Source: Pseudomonas sp. UFMG81
GTDB lineage: Bacteria; Pseudomonadota; Gammaproteobacteria; Pseudomonadales; Pseudomonadaceae
Assembly (NCBI RefSeq): GCF_015354575.1
Contig: NZ_JACAFQ010000012.1
Span: forward strand, 59,783 to 123,782
Reading direction: 5' to 3'
DNA: 64,000 nt
Below are positions 29,523 to 37,571 of this stretch, in pieces (within the stretch, counting starts at the first letter, position 1; each line of letters starts with the position of its first letter). The notes beneath the pieces were generated by a model, which searched no databases, was not told the origin of the DNA, and saw only the letters and a program-made list of their open reading frames with translations. The position numbers were made by a program, and so were the translations under genes.

Positions 29523-30422
29523 ATGACGCTGCAAGCCGACATCCCGCCCGACATGCTGCCACCCCGCGTTCGCCCGGTGGACCGGCTCGGCTTTACCCTG
29601 TTCCTGGCCGCGCTGGTGCACCTGGCGCTGATCCTGGGTGTGGGTTTCACCGTGATCAAACCGGCTGAAATCCGCCACACCATGGACATCACCCTGGCCA
29701 CCTTCAAGAGTGAGAAGGCCCCCGAGAAGGCCGACTTCCAGGCCCAGGAGAACCAGCAGGGCAGTGGCACCCTGGACAAGAAGGCGGTGCCCAAGACCAC
29801 CGAGGTCGCGCCGTTCCAGGACAGCAAGATAAACAAGATCACCCCGCCACCCGCCGCCAAGGTAGAAACACCACCCCCACCGGCCAAGGCCGTGGTCGCC
29901 ACCCAGGCACCCAAGCCGCAGAAAGTTGAACCCAAGCCCAAGGAAAGCAAACCGCAGCCCAAGGCCGAGGCCAAAGTGCCGGACTTCGACAGCTCGCAGC
30001 TGTCCAGCCAGATCGCCAGCCTCGAGGCCGAGCTTTCGAATGAACAGCAGCTGTACGCCAAGCGCCCGCGCATCCACCGCCTGAACGCCGCCTCGACCAT
30101 GCGCGACAAGGGCGCCTGGTACAAAGAGGAGTGGCGCAAGAAGGTCGAGCGCATCGGCAACCTCAACTACCCCGATGAAGCCCGGCGCCAGCAGCTTTAC
30201 GGCAGCTTGCGGCTGATGGTGTCGATCAACCGTGATGGCTCGCTGTTTGAGGTCATGGTGCTGGAATCGTCCGGCCAGCCGGTGCTGGACCAGGCGGCCC
30301 AACGCATCGTGCGCCTGGCGGCGCCGTTCGCGCCATTTACCGGGGATATGGCGGAGTTCGATCGGCTGGAGATCATCCGGACCTGGCGCTTTGCGCGTGG
30401 GGACCGACTTTCGAGCAACTGA
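29523..30422 (+). CDS. tonB: TonB family energy-transducing protein
   Basis: 299 residues from ATG 29523 (a GTG at 29505 is possible). One membrane helix (about residues 23-43, LFLAALVHLALILGVGF), a Pro/Lys-rich spacer (PPPAAKVETPPPPAK, KPQKVEPKPKESKPQP) spanning the periplasm, then a C-terminal TonB-like domain with NYPDEARRQQLYGSLRLMV and VLDQAAQRIVRLAAPFAPF. In position next to gshB-pilG it matches tonB3 of P. aeruginosa, which is linked to twitching and pilus assembly rather than iron uptake. A TATGAT box lies at 29463-29468. No exbB/exbD is nearby. Confidence 0.88.
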   Translation: MTLQADIPPDMLPPRVRPVDRLGFTLFLAALVHLALILGVGFTVIKPAEIRHTMDITLATFKSEKAPEKADFQAQENQQGSGTLDKKAVPKTTEVAPFQDSKINKITPPPAAKVETPPPPAKAVVATQAPKPQKVEPKPKESKPQPKAEAKVPDFDSSQLSSQIASLEAELSNEQQLYAKRPRIHRLNAASTMRDKGAWYKEEWRKKVERIGNLNYPDEARRQQLYGSLRLMVSINRDGSLFEVMVLESSGQPVLDQAAQRIVRLAAPFAPFTGDMAEFDRLEIIRTWRFARGDRLSSN

Positions 30423-30432
30423 TTGGGGCCGC

Positions 30433-30676
30433 ATCGCCGGCAAGCCGGCACCCACCCGACGGGTTGGCTCGTCCACTGTAGGAGCGGCCTTGTGCCGCGA
30501 AAGGGCCGCAACGCGGCCCCACGATTTCAGGGTGAAAGCTGAGATTGCCGGGACCGCTTCGCGGCCCTTTCGCGGCACAAGGCCGCTCCTACAGAAAAGC
30601 TGCGCAAGACAGTTGCTCCCACCCTGACCGCATAAACCAAAGCTTTGCGCTATCCCTGTGGGAGCACCTTGCCAGC
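30433..30676. repeat. Type I REP split by a type II REP
   Basis: A complete type II composite palindrome occupies 30476-30594. It is flanked by ATCGCCGGCAAGCCGGCACC (from 30433) and by TGTGGGAGCACCTTGCCAG (30657-30675), which look like the two halves of a decayed type I element. The 282 bases between tonB and yqgE contain little else. Confidence 0.6.
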
Positions 30677-30704
30677 CCCGCCACCTGACGCCACACTATC
30701 CCCC

Positions 30705-31274
30705 ATGAAAACCCTCGCCCCCAGCTACCTCAAGCACCAGTTCCTGATCGCCATGCCACACATGGCCGACCCGAACTTTGCCCACACCCTCACCTACATC
30801 GTCGAGCACAATGCCAACGGCGCCATGGGGCTGGTGGTCAACCGCCCGCAGGAGCTGAACCTGGCCGACATCCTCGAGCAGTTGCGCCCGGATGAGCAGC
30901 CGCCCGCCAGCACGCTGCAGGTGCCCATCTACCAGGGCGGCCCGGTGCAGACCGACCGTGGCTTCGTGCTGCACAGCAACGAGTGCAGCTTCCAGGCCAC
31001 GGTGGCGCTGGAAGGGCTGTCGCTGACCACGTCGCAGGACGTGCTGCTGGCCATCGCCGCTGGCGTGGGCCCGAAACAGAGCCTGATCACCCTCGGTTAC
31101 GCCGGCTGGGAAGCGGGCCAGCTGGAGGCCGAGCTGGCCGACAACGCCTGGCTCAACTGCCCATTCGACCCCGAGATCATCTTCGGCATGGCCAATGACC
31201 TGCGCCTGGACGCCGCCGCCGCCAGCCTGGGCATCAACCTGAGCTTGCTGACCAGCCAGGCGGGGCACGCCTGA
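30705..31274 (+). CDS. yqgE: YqgE/AlgH family protein
   Basis: 189 residues from MKTLAPSYLKHQFLIAMP. Typical family text: DPNFAHTLTYIVEHNANGAMGLVVNRP, VYQGGPV-like IYQGGPVQTDRGFVLH, and LITLGYAGWEAGQLEAEL. The family (DUF179, AlgH) has no firm biochemical role; in Pseudomonas it has been tied to alginate regulation, and genomically to ruvX. It overlaps ruvX by one base (ATGA), so the two are co-translated. Confidence 0.93.
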   Translation: MKTLAPSYLKHQFLIAMPHMADPNFAHTLTYIVEHNANGAMGLVVNRPQELNLADILEQLRPDEQPPASTLQVPIYQGGPVQTDRGFVLHSNECSFQATVALEGLSLTTSQDVLLAIAAGVGPKQSLITLGYAGWEAGQLEAELADNAWLNCPFDPEIIFGMANDLRLDAAAASLGINLSLLTSQAGHA

Positions 31275-31699
31275 TGGCCGAGCTGCGCCTGCTGCTGGGC
31301 TTCGACTACGGCAGCAAACAGATCGGCGTGGCCGTCGGCCAGGTCATCACCGGCCAGGCCCGCGAGCTGTGCGTGCTCAAGGCGCAGAACGGAGTGCCGG
31401 ACTGGAACCAGGTCGAGAAGCTGATCAAGGAATGGAAGCCCGACGCCATCGTCGTGGGCCTGCCGTTGAACATGGACGGCACCCCCAGCGACATGAGCGA
31501 GCGCGCCGAGAAGTTCGCCCGCCGCCTGAACGGGCGCTTCAACCTGCCGGTGCATACCCACGACGAACGCCTGACCACCTTCGAAGCCAAAGGCGAGCAG
31601 ATGGCCCGTGGCGGCCGCCACGGCAGCTACCGCGACAACCCGGTCGACGCCATCGCCGCCGCCCTGCTGCTGCAAGGCTGGCTGGAGGCCAACACTTAA
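31274..31699 (+). CDS. ruvX: Pre-16S rRNA nuclease / Holliday junction resolvase-like RuvX (YqgF)
   Basis: 141 residues with the RNase H-like fold: LLGFDYGSKQIGVAVG has the first catalytic Asp, VVGLPLNMDGTPS the Glu/Asn region, THDERLTTFEA and DNPVDAIAAALLLQ the remaining acidic residues. It trims the 5' end of 16S rRNA in E. coli. Overlaps yqgE by the ATGA start/stop. Confidence 0.93.
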   Translation: MAELRLLLGFDYGSKQIGVAVGQVITGQARELCVLKAQNGVPDWNQVEKLIKEWKPDAIVVGLPLNMDGTPSDMSERAEKFARRLNGRFNLPVHTHDERLTTFEAKGEQMARGGRHGSYRDNPVDAIAAALLLQGWLEANT

Positions 31700-31750
31700 T
31701 TCCGCTTTGCCGCCGGAGTGACCCGGCGCCCGCCTTCCGAGGAGCACGCA

Positions 31751-32269
31751 ATGAGCCTACCCAATCCCGCCGACCTGATCCGGCAGATGGCCGTCGACCT
31801 TCGCGCCCACCTGGCCCGCCGTGAAATCACCGAACCACGCTTCATCGGCATTCGCACCGGCGGCGTCTGGGTGGCCGAGGCCCTGCAAGTCGAAATGGGC
31901 GACCAGAGCCCGCTGGGCACGCTGGATGTGTCGTTCTACCGTGACGACTTCAGCCAGAATGGCCTGCACCCACAGGTGCGCCCCTCGGAGCTGCCGTTCG
32001 AGATCGAAGGCCAGCACCTGGTGCTGGTGGACGACGTGCTGATGAGCGGCCGCACCATCCGCGCCGCCCTCAACGAACTGTTCGACTACGGTCGCCCGGC
32101 CAGCGTGACGCTGGTGTGCCTGCTGGACCTGGATGCCGGCGAGCTGCCGATCCGCCCCAATGTGCTGGGTGCCACCCTGTCGCTGGCCACCCATGAACGG
32201 GTAAAATTGACCGGCCCCGCGCCGCTCGCCCTCGAGCGCCAGGACCTCGCTTCCGCTTCCGCCCTTTAA
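31751..32269 (+). CDS. pyrR: Bifunctional pyrimidine regulatory protein / uracil phosphoribosyltransferase PyrR
   Basis: 172 residues from ATG 31751 with GAGGAGCAC upstream. PRTase marks: [23 protein letters not shown], and the PRPP loop [18 protein letters not shown]. In pseudomonads PyrR controls the pyr genes and has UPRTase ability. It starts the pyrR-pyrB-pyrC' operon, 12 bases before pyrB and 51 after ruvX. I found no clear attenuator hairpin in the short gap before it. Confidence 0.95.
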   Translation: MSLPNPADLIRQMAVDLRAHLARREITEPRFIGIRTGGVWVAEALQVEMGDQSPLGTLDVSFYRDDFSQNGLHPQVRPSELPFEIEGQHLVLVDDVLMSGRTIRAALNELFDYGRPASVTLVCLLDLDAGELPIRPNVLGATLSLATHERVKLTGPAPLALERQDLASASAL

Positions 32270-32281
32270 GAGTCCCCCGCG

Positions 32282-33286
32282 ATGACGCCATTCGACGCCA
32301 AGCGCCCGCTGCAGCTCAATGACCAGGGCCAGCTGCGCCACTTCCTCTCGCTCGACGGTTTGCCCCGCGAACTGCTCACCGAGATCCTCGACACCGCCGA
32401 CTCGTTCCTCGAAGTCGGTGCCCGGGCTGTGAAGAAAGTCCCGTTGCTGCGCGGCAAGACCGTGTGCAACGTGTTCTTCGAGAACTCCACCCGTACCCGT
32501 ACCACCTTCGAACTGGCCGCCCAGCGGCTGTCGGCGGACGTGATCAGCCTGAACGTGTCGACCTCCTCGACCAGCAAGGGCGAGACCCTGTTCGACACCC
32601 TGCGCAACCTCGAGGCCATGGCCGCCGACATGTTCGTGGTGCGCCACTCCGACTCCGGCGCCGCCCACTTCATCGCCGAGCACGTGTGCCCGGACGTGGC
32701 GGTGATCAACGGCGGTGACGGCCGCCATGCGCACCCCACCCAGGGCATGCTCGACATGCTGACCATTCGTCGGCACAAGGGCAGCTTCGAAAACCTGTCG
32801 GTGGCCATCGTCGGCGACATCCTGCACTCCCGCGTGGCCCGCTCGGACATGCTCGCGCTCAAGGCGCTGGGCTGCCCGGACATCCGCGTGATCGGCCCGA
32901 AAACCCTGATCCCGATCGGCATCGAGCAGTACGGGGTGAAGGTCTATACCGACCTGGCCGAAGGCCTGAAGGACGTCGACGTGGTGATCATGCTGCGCCT
33001 GCAGCGTGAGCGCATGGCCGGCGGCCTGTTGCCCAGCGAAGGCGAGTTCTACCGCTTGTTCGGTTTGACCACCGCACGCCTGGCCGGCGCCAAGCCCGAC
33101 GCCATCGTCATGCACCCGGGCCCGATCAACCGGGGCGTGGAGATCGAATCGGCGGTAGCCGACGGCAAGCACTCGGTGATCCTCAACCAGGTCACCTACG
33201 GCATCGCCGTGCGCATGGCGGTGCTGTCCATGGCCATGAGCGGGCAGAACGCGCAACGTCAACTCGAGCAGGAGAACGCCCAGTGA
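32282..33286 (+). CDS. pyrB: Aspartate carbamoyltransferase catalytic subunit
   Basis: 334 residues. Carbamoyl-phosphate loop [49 protein letters not shown] and [14 protein letters not shown] are classic ATCase motifs. It makes N-carbamoyl-aspartate, the second step of pyrimidine synthesis. Pseudomonas ATCase is a dodecamer of PyrB with the inactive dihydroorotase PyrC', and no pyrI is present. Overlaps pyrC' by the GTGA start/stop. Confidence 0.98.
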   Translation: MTPFDAKRPLQLNDQGQLRHFLSLDGLPRELLTEILDTADSFLEVGARAVKKVPLLRGKTVCNVFFENSTRTRTTFELAAQRLSADVISLNVSTSSTSKGETLFDTLRNLEAMAADMFVVRHSDSGAAHFIAEHVCPDVAVINGGDGRHAHPTQGMLDMLTIRRHKGSFENLSVAIVGDILHSRVARSDMLALKALGCPDIRVIGPKTLIPIGIEQYGVKVYTDLAEGLKDVDVVIMLRLQRERMAGGLLPSEGEFYRLFGLTTARLAGAKPDAIVMHPGPINRGVEIESAVADGKHSVILNQVTYGIAVRMAVLSMAMSGQNAQRQLEQENAQ

Positions 33287-34554
33287 CCCTCAGCATCATC
33301 GGCGCCCGGGTCATCGACCCCGCCAGCGGCCTGGACACCATCACCGACCTGCACCTGGATGGCGGGCGCATTGCCGCCATCGGCGGGGCCCCGGCCGGTT
33401 TCAGCGCCAGCCGCACGCTCCAGGCCGACGGCCTGGTGGCCGCCCCGGGCCTGGTCGACCTCGGCGTGTCGCTGCGCGAGCCGGGTTACAGCCGCAAGGG
33501 CACCATCGCCAGCGAGACCCGCGCGGCGGTTGCCGGCGGTGTCACCAGCCTGTGCTGCCCGCCGCAGACCAAGCCGATCCTGGACACCTCGGCAGTGGCC
33601 GAGCTGATCCTCGACCGCGCCCGTGAAGCGGCCAACAGCAAGGTCTACCCGATCGGCGCCCTGACCAAAGGCCTGGAGGGCGAGCAGCTGGCCGAACTGG
33701 TGGCCCTGCGCGACACCGGTTGCGTGGCCTTCGGCAACGGCCTGAAAGAGATCCCCAACAACCGCACCCTGGCCCGCGCGCTGGAGTACGCCGCCACCTT
33801 CGACCTGACCGTGGTATTCCACTCCCAGGACCGCGATCTGTCGCAAGGCGGCCTGGCCCACGAAGGGCCGATGGCCAGCTTCCTCGGCCTGCCCGGCATC
33901 CCCGAGAGCGCCGAAACCGTGGCCCTGGCGCGCAACCTGCTGCTGGTCGAGCAGAGCGGCGTGCGCGCGCACTTCACCCAGATCACCAGCGCCCGTGGCG
34001 CGCGGCTGATCGCCCAGGCCCAGCAGTTGGGGCTGCCGGTCACCGCCGACGTGGCGCTGTACCAGCTCATTCTGACCGACGAGGCCCTGCGCGATTTCTC
34101 CAGCCTGTACCACGTACAGCCGCCGCTGCGCAGCGCCGCCGACCGTGATGGCTTGCGCGAGGCGGTGAAGTCGGGGGTGATTCAGGCGATCTCCAGCCAC
34201 CACCAACCCCACGAGCGCGACGCCAAGCTGGCGCCGTTCGGTGCCACCGAGCCGGGTATCAGCAGCGTCGAGCTGTTGCTGCCGCTGGCCATGACATTGG
34301 TCGAGGACGGCCTGCTCGATTTGCCGACGTTGCTGGCACGCCTTTCCAGCGGCCCGGCCCAGGCCATGCGCCTGCCGGCGGGCGAGCTGAAGGTGGGTGG
34401 CGCGGCGGACCTGGTGCTGTTCGATCCGAAAGCCTCGACGGTGGCGGGAGAGCAGTGGTATTCCCGCGGCGAGAACTGCCCGTTCATCGGCCACTGCCTG
34501 CCGGGCGCGGTGCGTTATACCTTGGTCGATGGGCACATCTGTCACGAAGCCTGA
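33283..34554 (+). CDS. pyrC': Dihydroorotase-like PyrC' (catalytically inactive ATCase partner)
   Basis: 423 residues from a GTG start overlapping pyrB. The fold is that of class I dihydroorotase, but the metal-binding HxH after strand 1 is gone: residues 59-66 read DLGVSLRE where active enzymes have DPHVHLRE, so G61 and S63 replace both histidines. The later catalytic TDHAPH region reads SSHHQPHE. It therefore serves as the structural partner of PyrB, as shown for P. putida ATCase. A true dihydroorotase must be encoded elsewhere. Confidence 0.95.
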   Translation: MTLSIIGARVIDPASGLDTITDLHLDGGRIAAIGGAPAGFSASRTLQADGLVAAPGLVDLGVSLREPGYSRKGTIASETRAAVAGGVTSLCCPPQTKPILDTSAVAELILDRAREAANSKVYPIGALTKGLEGEQLAELVALRDTGCVAFGNGLKEIPNNRTLARALEYAATFDLTVVFHSQDRDLSQGGLAHEGPMASFLGLPGIPESAETVALARNLLLVEQSGVRAHFTQITSARGARLIAQAQQLGLPVTADVALYQLILTDEALRDFSSLYHVQPPLRSAADRDGLREAVKSGVIQAISSHHQPHERDAKLAPFGATEPGISSVELLLPLAMTLVEDGLLDLPTLLARLSSGPAQAMRLPAGELKVGGAADLVLFDPKASTVAGEQWYSRGENCPFIGHCLPGAVRYTLVDGHICHEA

Positions 34555-34566
34555 GTAGGCCTTCCT

Positions 34567-34659
34567 GGCCTCATCGCCGGCAAGCCGGCTCCCACAGGAA
34601 AACCACTGAGCTCATGCCTGTGGTACTCCTGTGGGAGCCGGCTTGCCGGCGATGAGGCC
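34567..34659. repeat. REP-like palindrome, type I
   Basis: GGCCTCATCGCCGGCAAGCC and its reverse complement as outer arms, hinge CTCCCACAGG, unrelated centre of about 24 bases. Follows pyrC' directly. Confidence 0.85.
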
Positions 34660-34693
34660 GGAGCTGGCAAACATCAACCATTCATCCCCCCCG

Positions 34694-34720
34694 GTTGAAA
34701 TCCTTCCCCCCTCCCCCCAT
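34694..34720 (+). promoter_or_regulatory. Sigma-32 (heat shock) promoter of hslVU
   Basis: GTTGAAA (34694-34700), 14 bases, then CCCCAT (34715-34720), a near-perfect match to the RpoH consensus CTTGAAA-N13/14-CCCCATNT, about 48 bases before the hslV start codon. This is the expected control of a heat-shock protease. Confidence 0.9.
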
Positions 34721-34767
34721 ATGACTCTCCATCAGGCATTTTCGCCCCGCTGCGTGGAGACTCTCCC

Positions 34768-35298
34768 TTGACTACCATCGTTTCTGTCCGCCGTAACGGC
34801 AAAGTCGTCATGGGCGGCGACGGCCAGGTTTCCCTCGGCAACACCGTGATGAAAGGCAACGCCAAGAAAGTCCGTCGCCTGTACAACGGCCAGGTCATCG
34901 CCGGCTTCGCCGGTGCCACCGCCGACGCCTTCACCCTGTTCGAGCGCTTCGAAGCCCAGCTGCAGAAACACTCCGGCCACCTGGTGCGCGCTGCCGTCGA
35001 GCTGGCCAAGGAATGGCGCACCGACCGTTCGCTGAGCCGCCTGGAAGCGATGCTGGCCGTGGCCAACAAGGACGCCTCCCTGATCATCACCGGCAACGGT
35101 GACGTGGTCGAACCCGAGGATGGCCTGATCGCCATGGGTTCCGGTGGCGGTTACGCCCAGGCCGCGGCCCGCGCCCTGCTGAACAAGACCGACCTGTCGG
35201 CCCGGGAAATCACCGAGGCCGCGCTGAATATCGCCGGTGACATCTGCGTGTTCACCAACCACAACCTGACCATCGAGGAGCAGGACCTGGCCGACTGA
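34768..35298 (+). CDS. hslV: ATP-dependent protease subunit HslV (ClpQ)
   Basis: 176 residues from a TTG start with GGAGA upstream; no other start keeps the essential N-terminal Thr (residue 2, [19 protein letters not shown]), which becomes the proteasome-like nucleophile after Met removal. [17 protein letters not shown] and [15 protein letters not shown] are family text. It forms a double hexamer capped by HslU. Confidence 0.97.
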   Translation: MTTIVSVRRNGKVVMGGDGQVSLGNTVMKGNAKKVRRLYNGQVIAGFAGATADAFTLFERFEAQLQKHSGHLVRAAVELAKEWRTDRSLSRLEAMLAVANKDASLIITGNGDVVEPEDGLIAMGSGGGYAQAAARALLNKTDLSAREITEAALNIAGDICVFTNHNLTIEEQDLAD

Positions 35299-35312
35299 TC
35301 AGTTGTTCTGGC

Positions 35313-35335
35313 GTCCCGCCCACGGCGGGACTTTT
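35313..35335 (+). terminator. Hairpin with short T-tract between hslV and hslU
   Basis: GTCCCGCC and GGCGGGAC around CAC, then TTTT. It may reduce read-through to hslU, giving more HslV than HslU, or protect the upstream mRNA end. Confidence 0.65.
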
Positions 35336-35371
35336 CCACACTGATCAGGCTGTCCGAGGACCATTTTCATC

Positions 35372-36715
35372 ATGTCCATGACCCCCCGCGAAATCGTTCA
35401 CGAACTCAACCGCCACATCATCGGCCAGGACGACGCCAAGCGCGCCGTCGCCATCGCCCTGCGCAACCGCTGGCGCCGCATGCAGCTGCCTGCCGAGCTG
35501 CGTGCCGAAGTCACCCCGAAGAACATCCTGATGATCGGCCCCACCGGCGTGGGCAAGACCGAAATCGCCCGCCGCCTGGCCAAGCTGGCCAACGCGCCGT
35601 TCATCAAGGTCGAAGCCACCAAGTTCACCGAGGTCGGCTATGTGGGCCGTGACGTCGAATCGATCATCCGCGACCTGGCCGATGCCGCGCTGAAGATGCT
35701 GCGCGAGCAGGAGATCGTCCGTGTGCGCCACCGCGCCGAGGACGCCGCCGAAGATCGCATTCTCGATGTGCTGCTGCCGCAGGCGCGCACCAGCAGCTTC
35801 GCCGAGGAGGCCGCGCCGTCGAGCAGCGATTCCAACACCCGCCAGCTGTTCCGCAAGCGCCTGCGTGAAGGCCAGCTGGACGACAAGGAAATCGAGATCG
35901 AAGTAGCCGATGCGGTCGGTGTCGAAATTGCCGCGCCACCCGGCATGGAAGAGATGACCAACCAGCTGCAGAGCCTGTTCGCCAACATGGGCAAGGGCAA
36001 GCGCAAGGCGCGCAAGCTTAAGGTCAAGGACGCGCTGAAGATGGTGCGTGACGAAGAAGCCAGCCGCCTGGTCAACGACGAAGAGCTCAAGGCCAAGGCC
36101 CTGGAAGCGGTCGAGCAGCACGGCATCGTGTTCATCGACGAAATCGACAAGGTGGCCAAGCGTGGCAACGTCGGCGGCGCCGATGTGTCCCGCGAAGGCG
36201 TGCAGCGCGACCTGCTGCCGCTGATCGAAGGCTGCACGGTCAACACCAAGCTGGGCATGGTCAAGACCGACCACATCCTGTTCATCGCCTCCGGCGCGTT
36301 CCACCTGAGCAAGCCGAGCGACCTGGTGCCCGAGCTGCAGGGTCGCCTGCCGATCCGTGTCGAGCTCAAGGCCCTGACCCCGGAAGACTTCGAGCGCATC
36401 CTCAAGGAGCCGCACGCCTCGTTGACCGAACAGTACCGCGAGCTGCTCAAGACCGAAGGCCTGAACATCGAGTTCGCCGACGAGGGCCTCAAGCGCTTGG
36501 CCGAGATCGCCTTCCAGGTCAACGAGAAGACCGAGAACATCGGCGCCCGTCGCCTGCACACCCTGCTCGAGCGCCTGCTCGAAGAGGTGTCGTTCAGCGC
36601 CGGTGACCTGGCCAGCGCCCACGACGAGACGCCGATCCACATCGACGCCGCGTACGTGAACAGCCACCTGGGCGAGCTGGCGCAGAACGAAGACCTGTCG
36701 CGCTACATCCTGTAA
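35372..36715 (+). CDS. hslU: HslU ATPase (ClpY), unfoldase of HslVU protease
   Basis: 447 residues. [15 protein letters not shown] is Walker [16 protein letters not shown]alker B, followed by the sensor and C-terminal domain ending in LSRYIL, the tail that docks into HslV. The I-domain insertion lies between (residues about 110-240). [15 protein letters not shown] is the pore-region text. Heat-shock operon with hslV, 73 bases apart. Confidence 0.98.
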   Translation: MSMTPREIVHELNRHIIGQDDAKRAVAIALRNRWRRMQLPAELRAEVTPKNILMIGPTGVGKTEIARRLAKLANAPFIKVEATKFTEVGYVGRDVESIIRDLADAALKMLREQEIVRVRHRAEDAAEDRILDVLLPQARTSSFAEEAAPSSSDSNTRQLFRKRLREGQLDDKEIEIEVADAVGVEIAAPPGMEEMTNQLQSLFANMGKGKRKARKLKVKDALKMVRDEEASRLVNDEELKAKALEAVEQHGIVFIDEIDKVAKRGNVGGADVSREGVQRDLLPLIEGCTVNTKLGMVKTDHILFIASGAFHLSKPSDLVPELQGRLPIRVELKALTPEDFERILKEPHASLTEQYRELLKTEGLNIEFADEGLKRLAEIAFQVNEKTENIGARRLHTLLERLLEEVSFSAGDLASAHDETPIHIDAAYVNSHLGELAQNEDLSRYIL

Positions 36716-36730
36716 GACAGCGTCGCCATC

Positions 36731-36794
36731 TTCGCGGGCAAGCCCGCTCCCACAGGGACTGCACGATCCCTGTGGGAGCGGGCTTGCCCGCGAA
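36731..36794. repeat. REP-like palindrome, CGGGC-core variant
   Basis: TTCGCGGGCAAGCCCGCTCC and its reverse complement with a short centre. Lies between hslU and the DUF971 gene. Confidence 0.8.
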
Positions 36795-36861
36795 AGGGCC
36801 CTTGAATCCCAGCCCAAGAAGCTGGAAGCTGACTCCATCAGCTCCCGAGAGATTCCAGCCC

Positions 36862-37239
36862 ATGGCCCGCTTGCCCACCGCCATCAACCTGCACAAAGCC
36901 TCGAAAACCCTCACCCTCACCTACGCCCCCGGCGAGGTCTACCACCTGCCCGCCGAGTTCCTGCGGGTGCACTCCCCCTCCGCCGAGGTCCAGGGCCACG
37001 GCAATCCCATCCTGCAATTTGGCAAGATCAACGTCGGCCTCAACGGCCTGGAACCGGCCGGCCAATATGCACTGAAACTGATCTTCGACGATGGCCATGA
37101 CTCAGGATTGTTCACCTGGGAGTACCTCGAACAGTTGTGCCTGCGCCAGGAACAGCTGTGGGCCGAGTATCTGGATGAATTGCACAAAGCCGGCAAATCC
37201 CGCGACCCGTCCGAATCGGTCGTGAAACTGATGCTCTAG
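36862..37239 (+). CDS. DUF971 domain protein (gamma-butyrobetaine hydroxylase N-terminal-like)
   Basis: 125 residues from MARLPTAINLHKASKTL. The text YAPGEVYHLPAEFLRVHSPSAEVQGHG and YALKLIFDDGHDSGLFTWEYLEQLC is the stand-alone form of the small beta domain that precedes the catalytic part in gamma-butyrobetaine hydroxylases. Such stand-alone proteins are often next to hslVU or Fe-S genes; their role is unclear. It is the last gene before the PHA locus. Confidence 0.88.
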   Translation: MARLPTAINLHKASKTLTLTYAPGEVYHLPAEFLRVHSPSAEVQGHGNPILQFGKINVGLNGLEPAGQYALKLIFDDGHDSGLFTWEYLEQLCLRQEQLWAEYLDELHKAGKSRDPSESVVKLML

Positions 37240-37571
37240 CGCAAGGGCTCCAGGCTTTAGAGCGCATTTTCTAATCTCATCTGCTTGAATGCGAGAACAG
37301 CAGCCCAAGACGGGCTGTCTTGCGCATTACATGAAAGTCGGGTAACCAATGGAGCTGGCAAGTTCCCTGCATTGCTTTTCAGGCAGGGCCAGGCCGGTAT
37401 GTAGACGTCGCGAGCGAAAGCAGGTTGTCTTCACACGCAGAAACCCCCGCAGCTCATCACCGACACGCATCCGGTCGCAGCACCGCTGTTCCTTATCACT
37501 GGTCACCCGAGTAGCAGTACCGGGCTGTCACAGCACACCGGTACTCGTCTCAGGACAACGGAGCGTCGTAG
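37240..37571 (+). promoter_or_regulatory. Intergenic control region upstream of phaC1
   Basis: 332 bases without a gene. Visible elements: a small hairpin CAGCCC/GGGCTG (37301-37317) followed by TCTTG, possibly ending the DUF971 transcript; and a strong dyad at 37516-37545 (AGTACCGG...CCGGTACT, with inner GCT/AGC) ending 26 bases before phaC1. A promoter must lie here and PhaD should act on it, but I could not assign -35/-10 boxes confidently. Confidence 0.5.
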
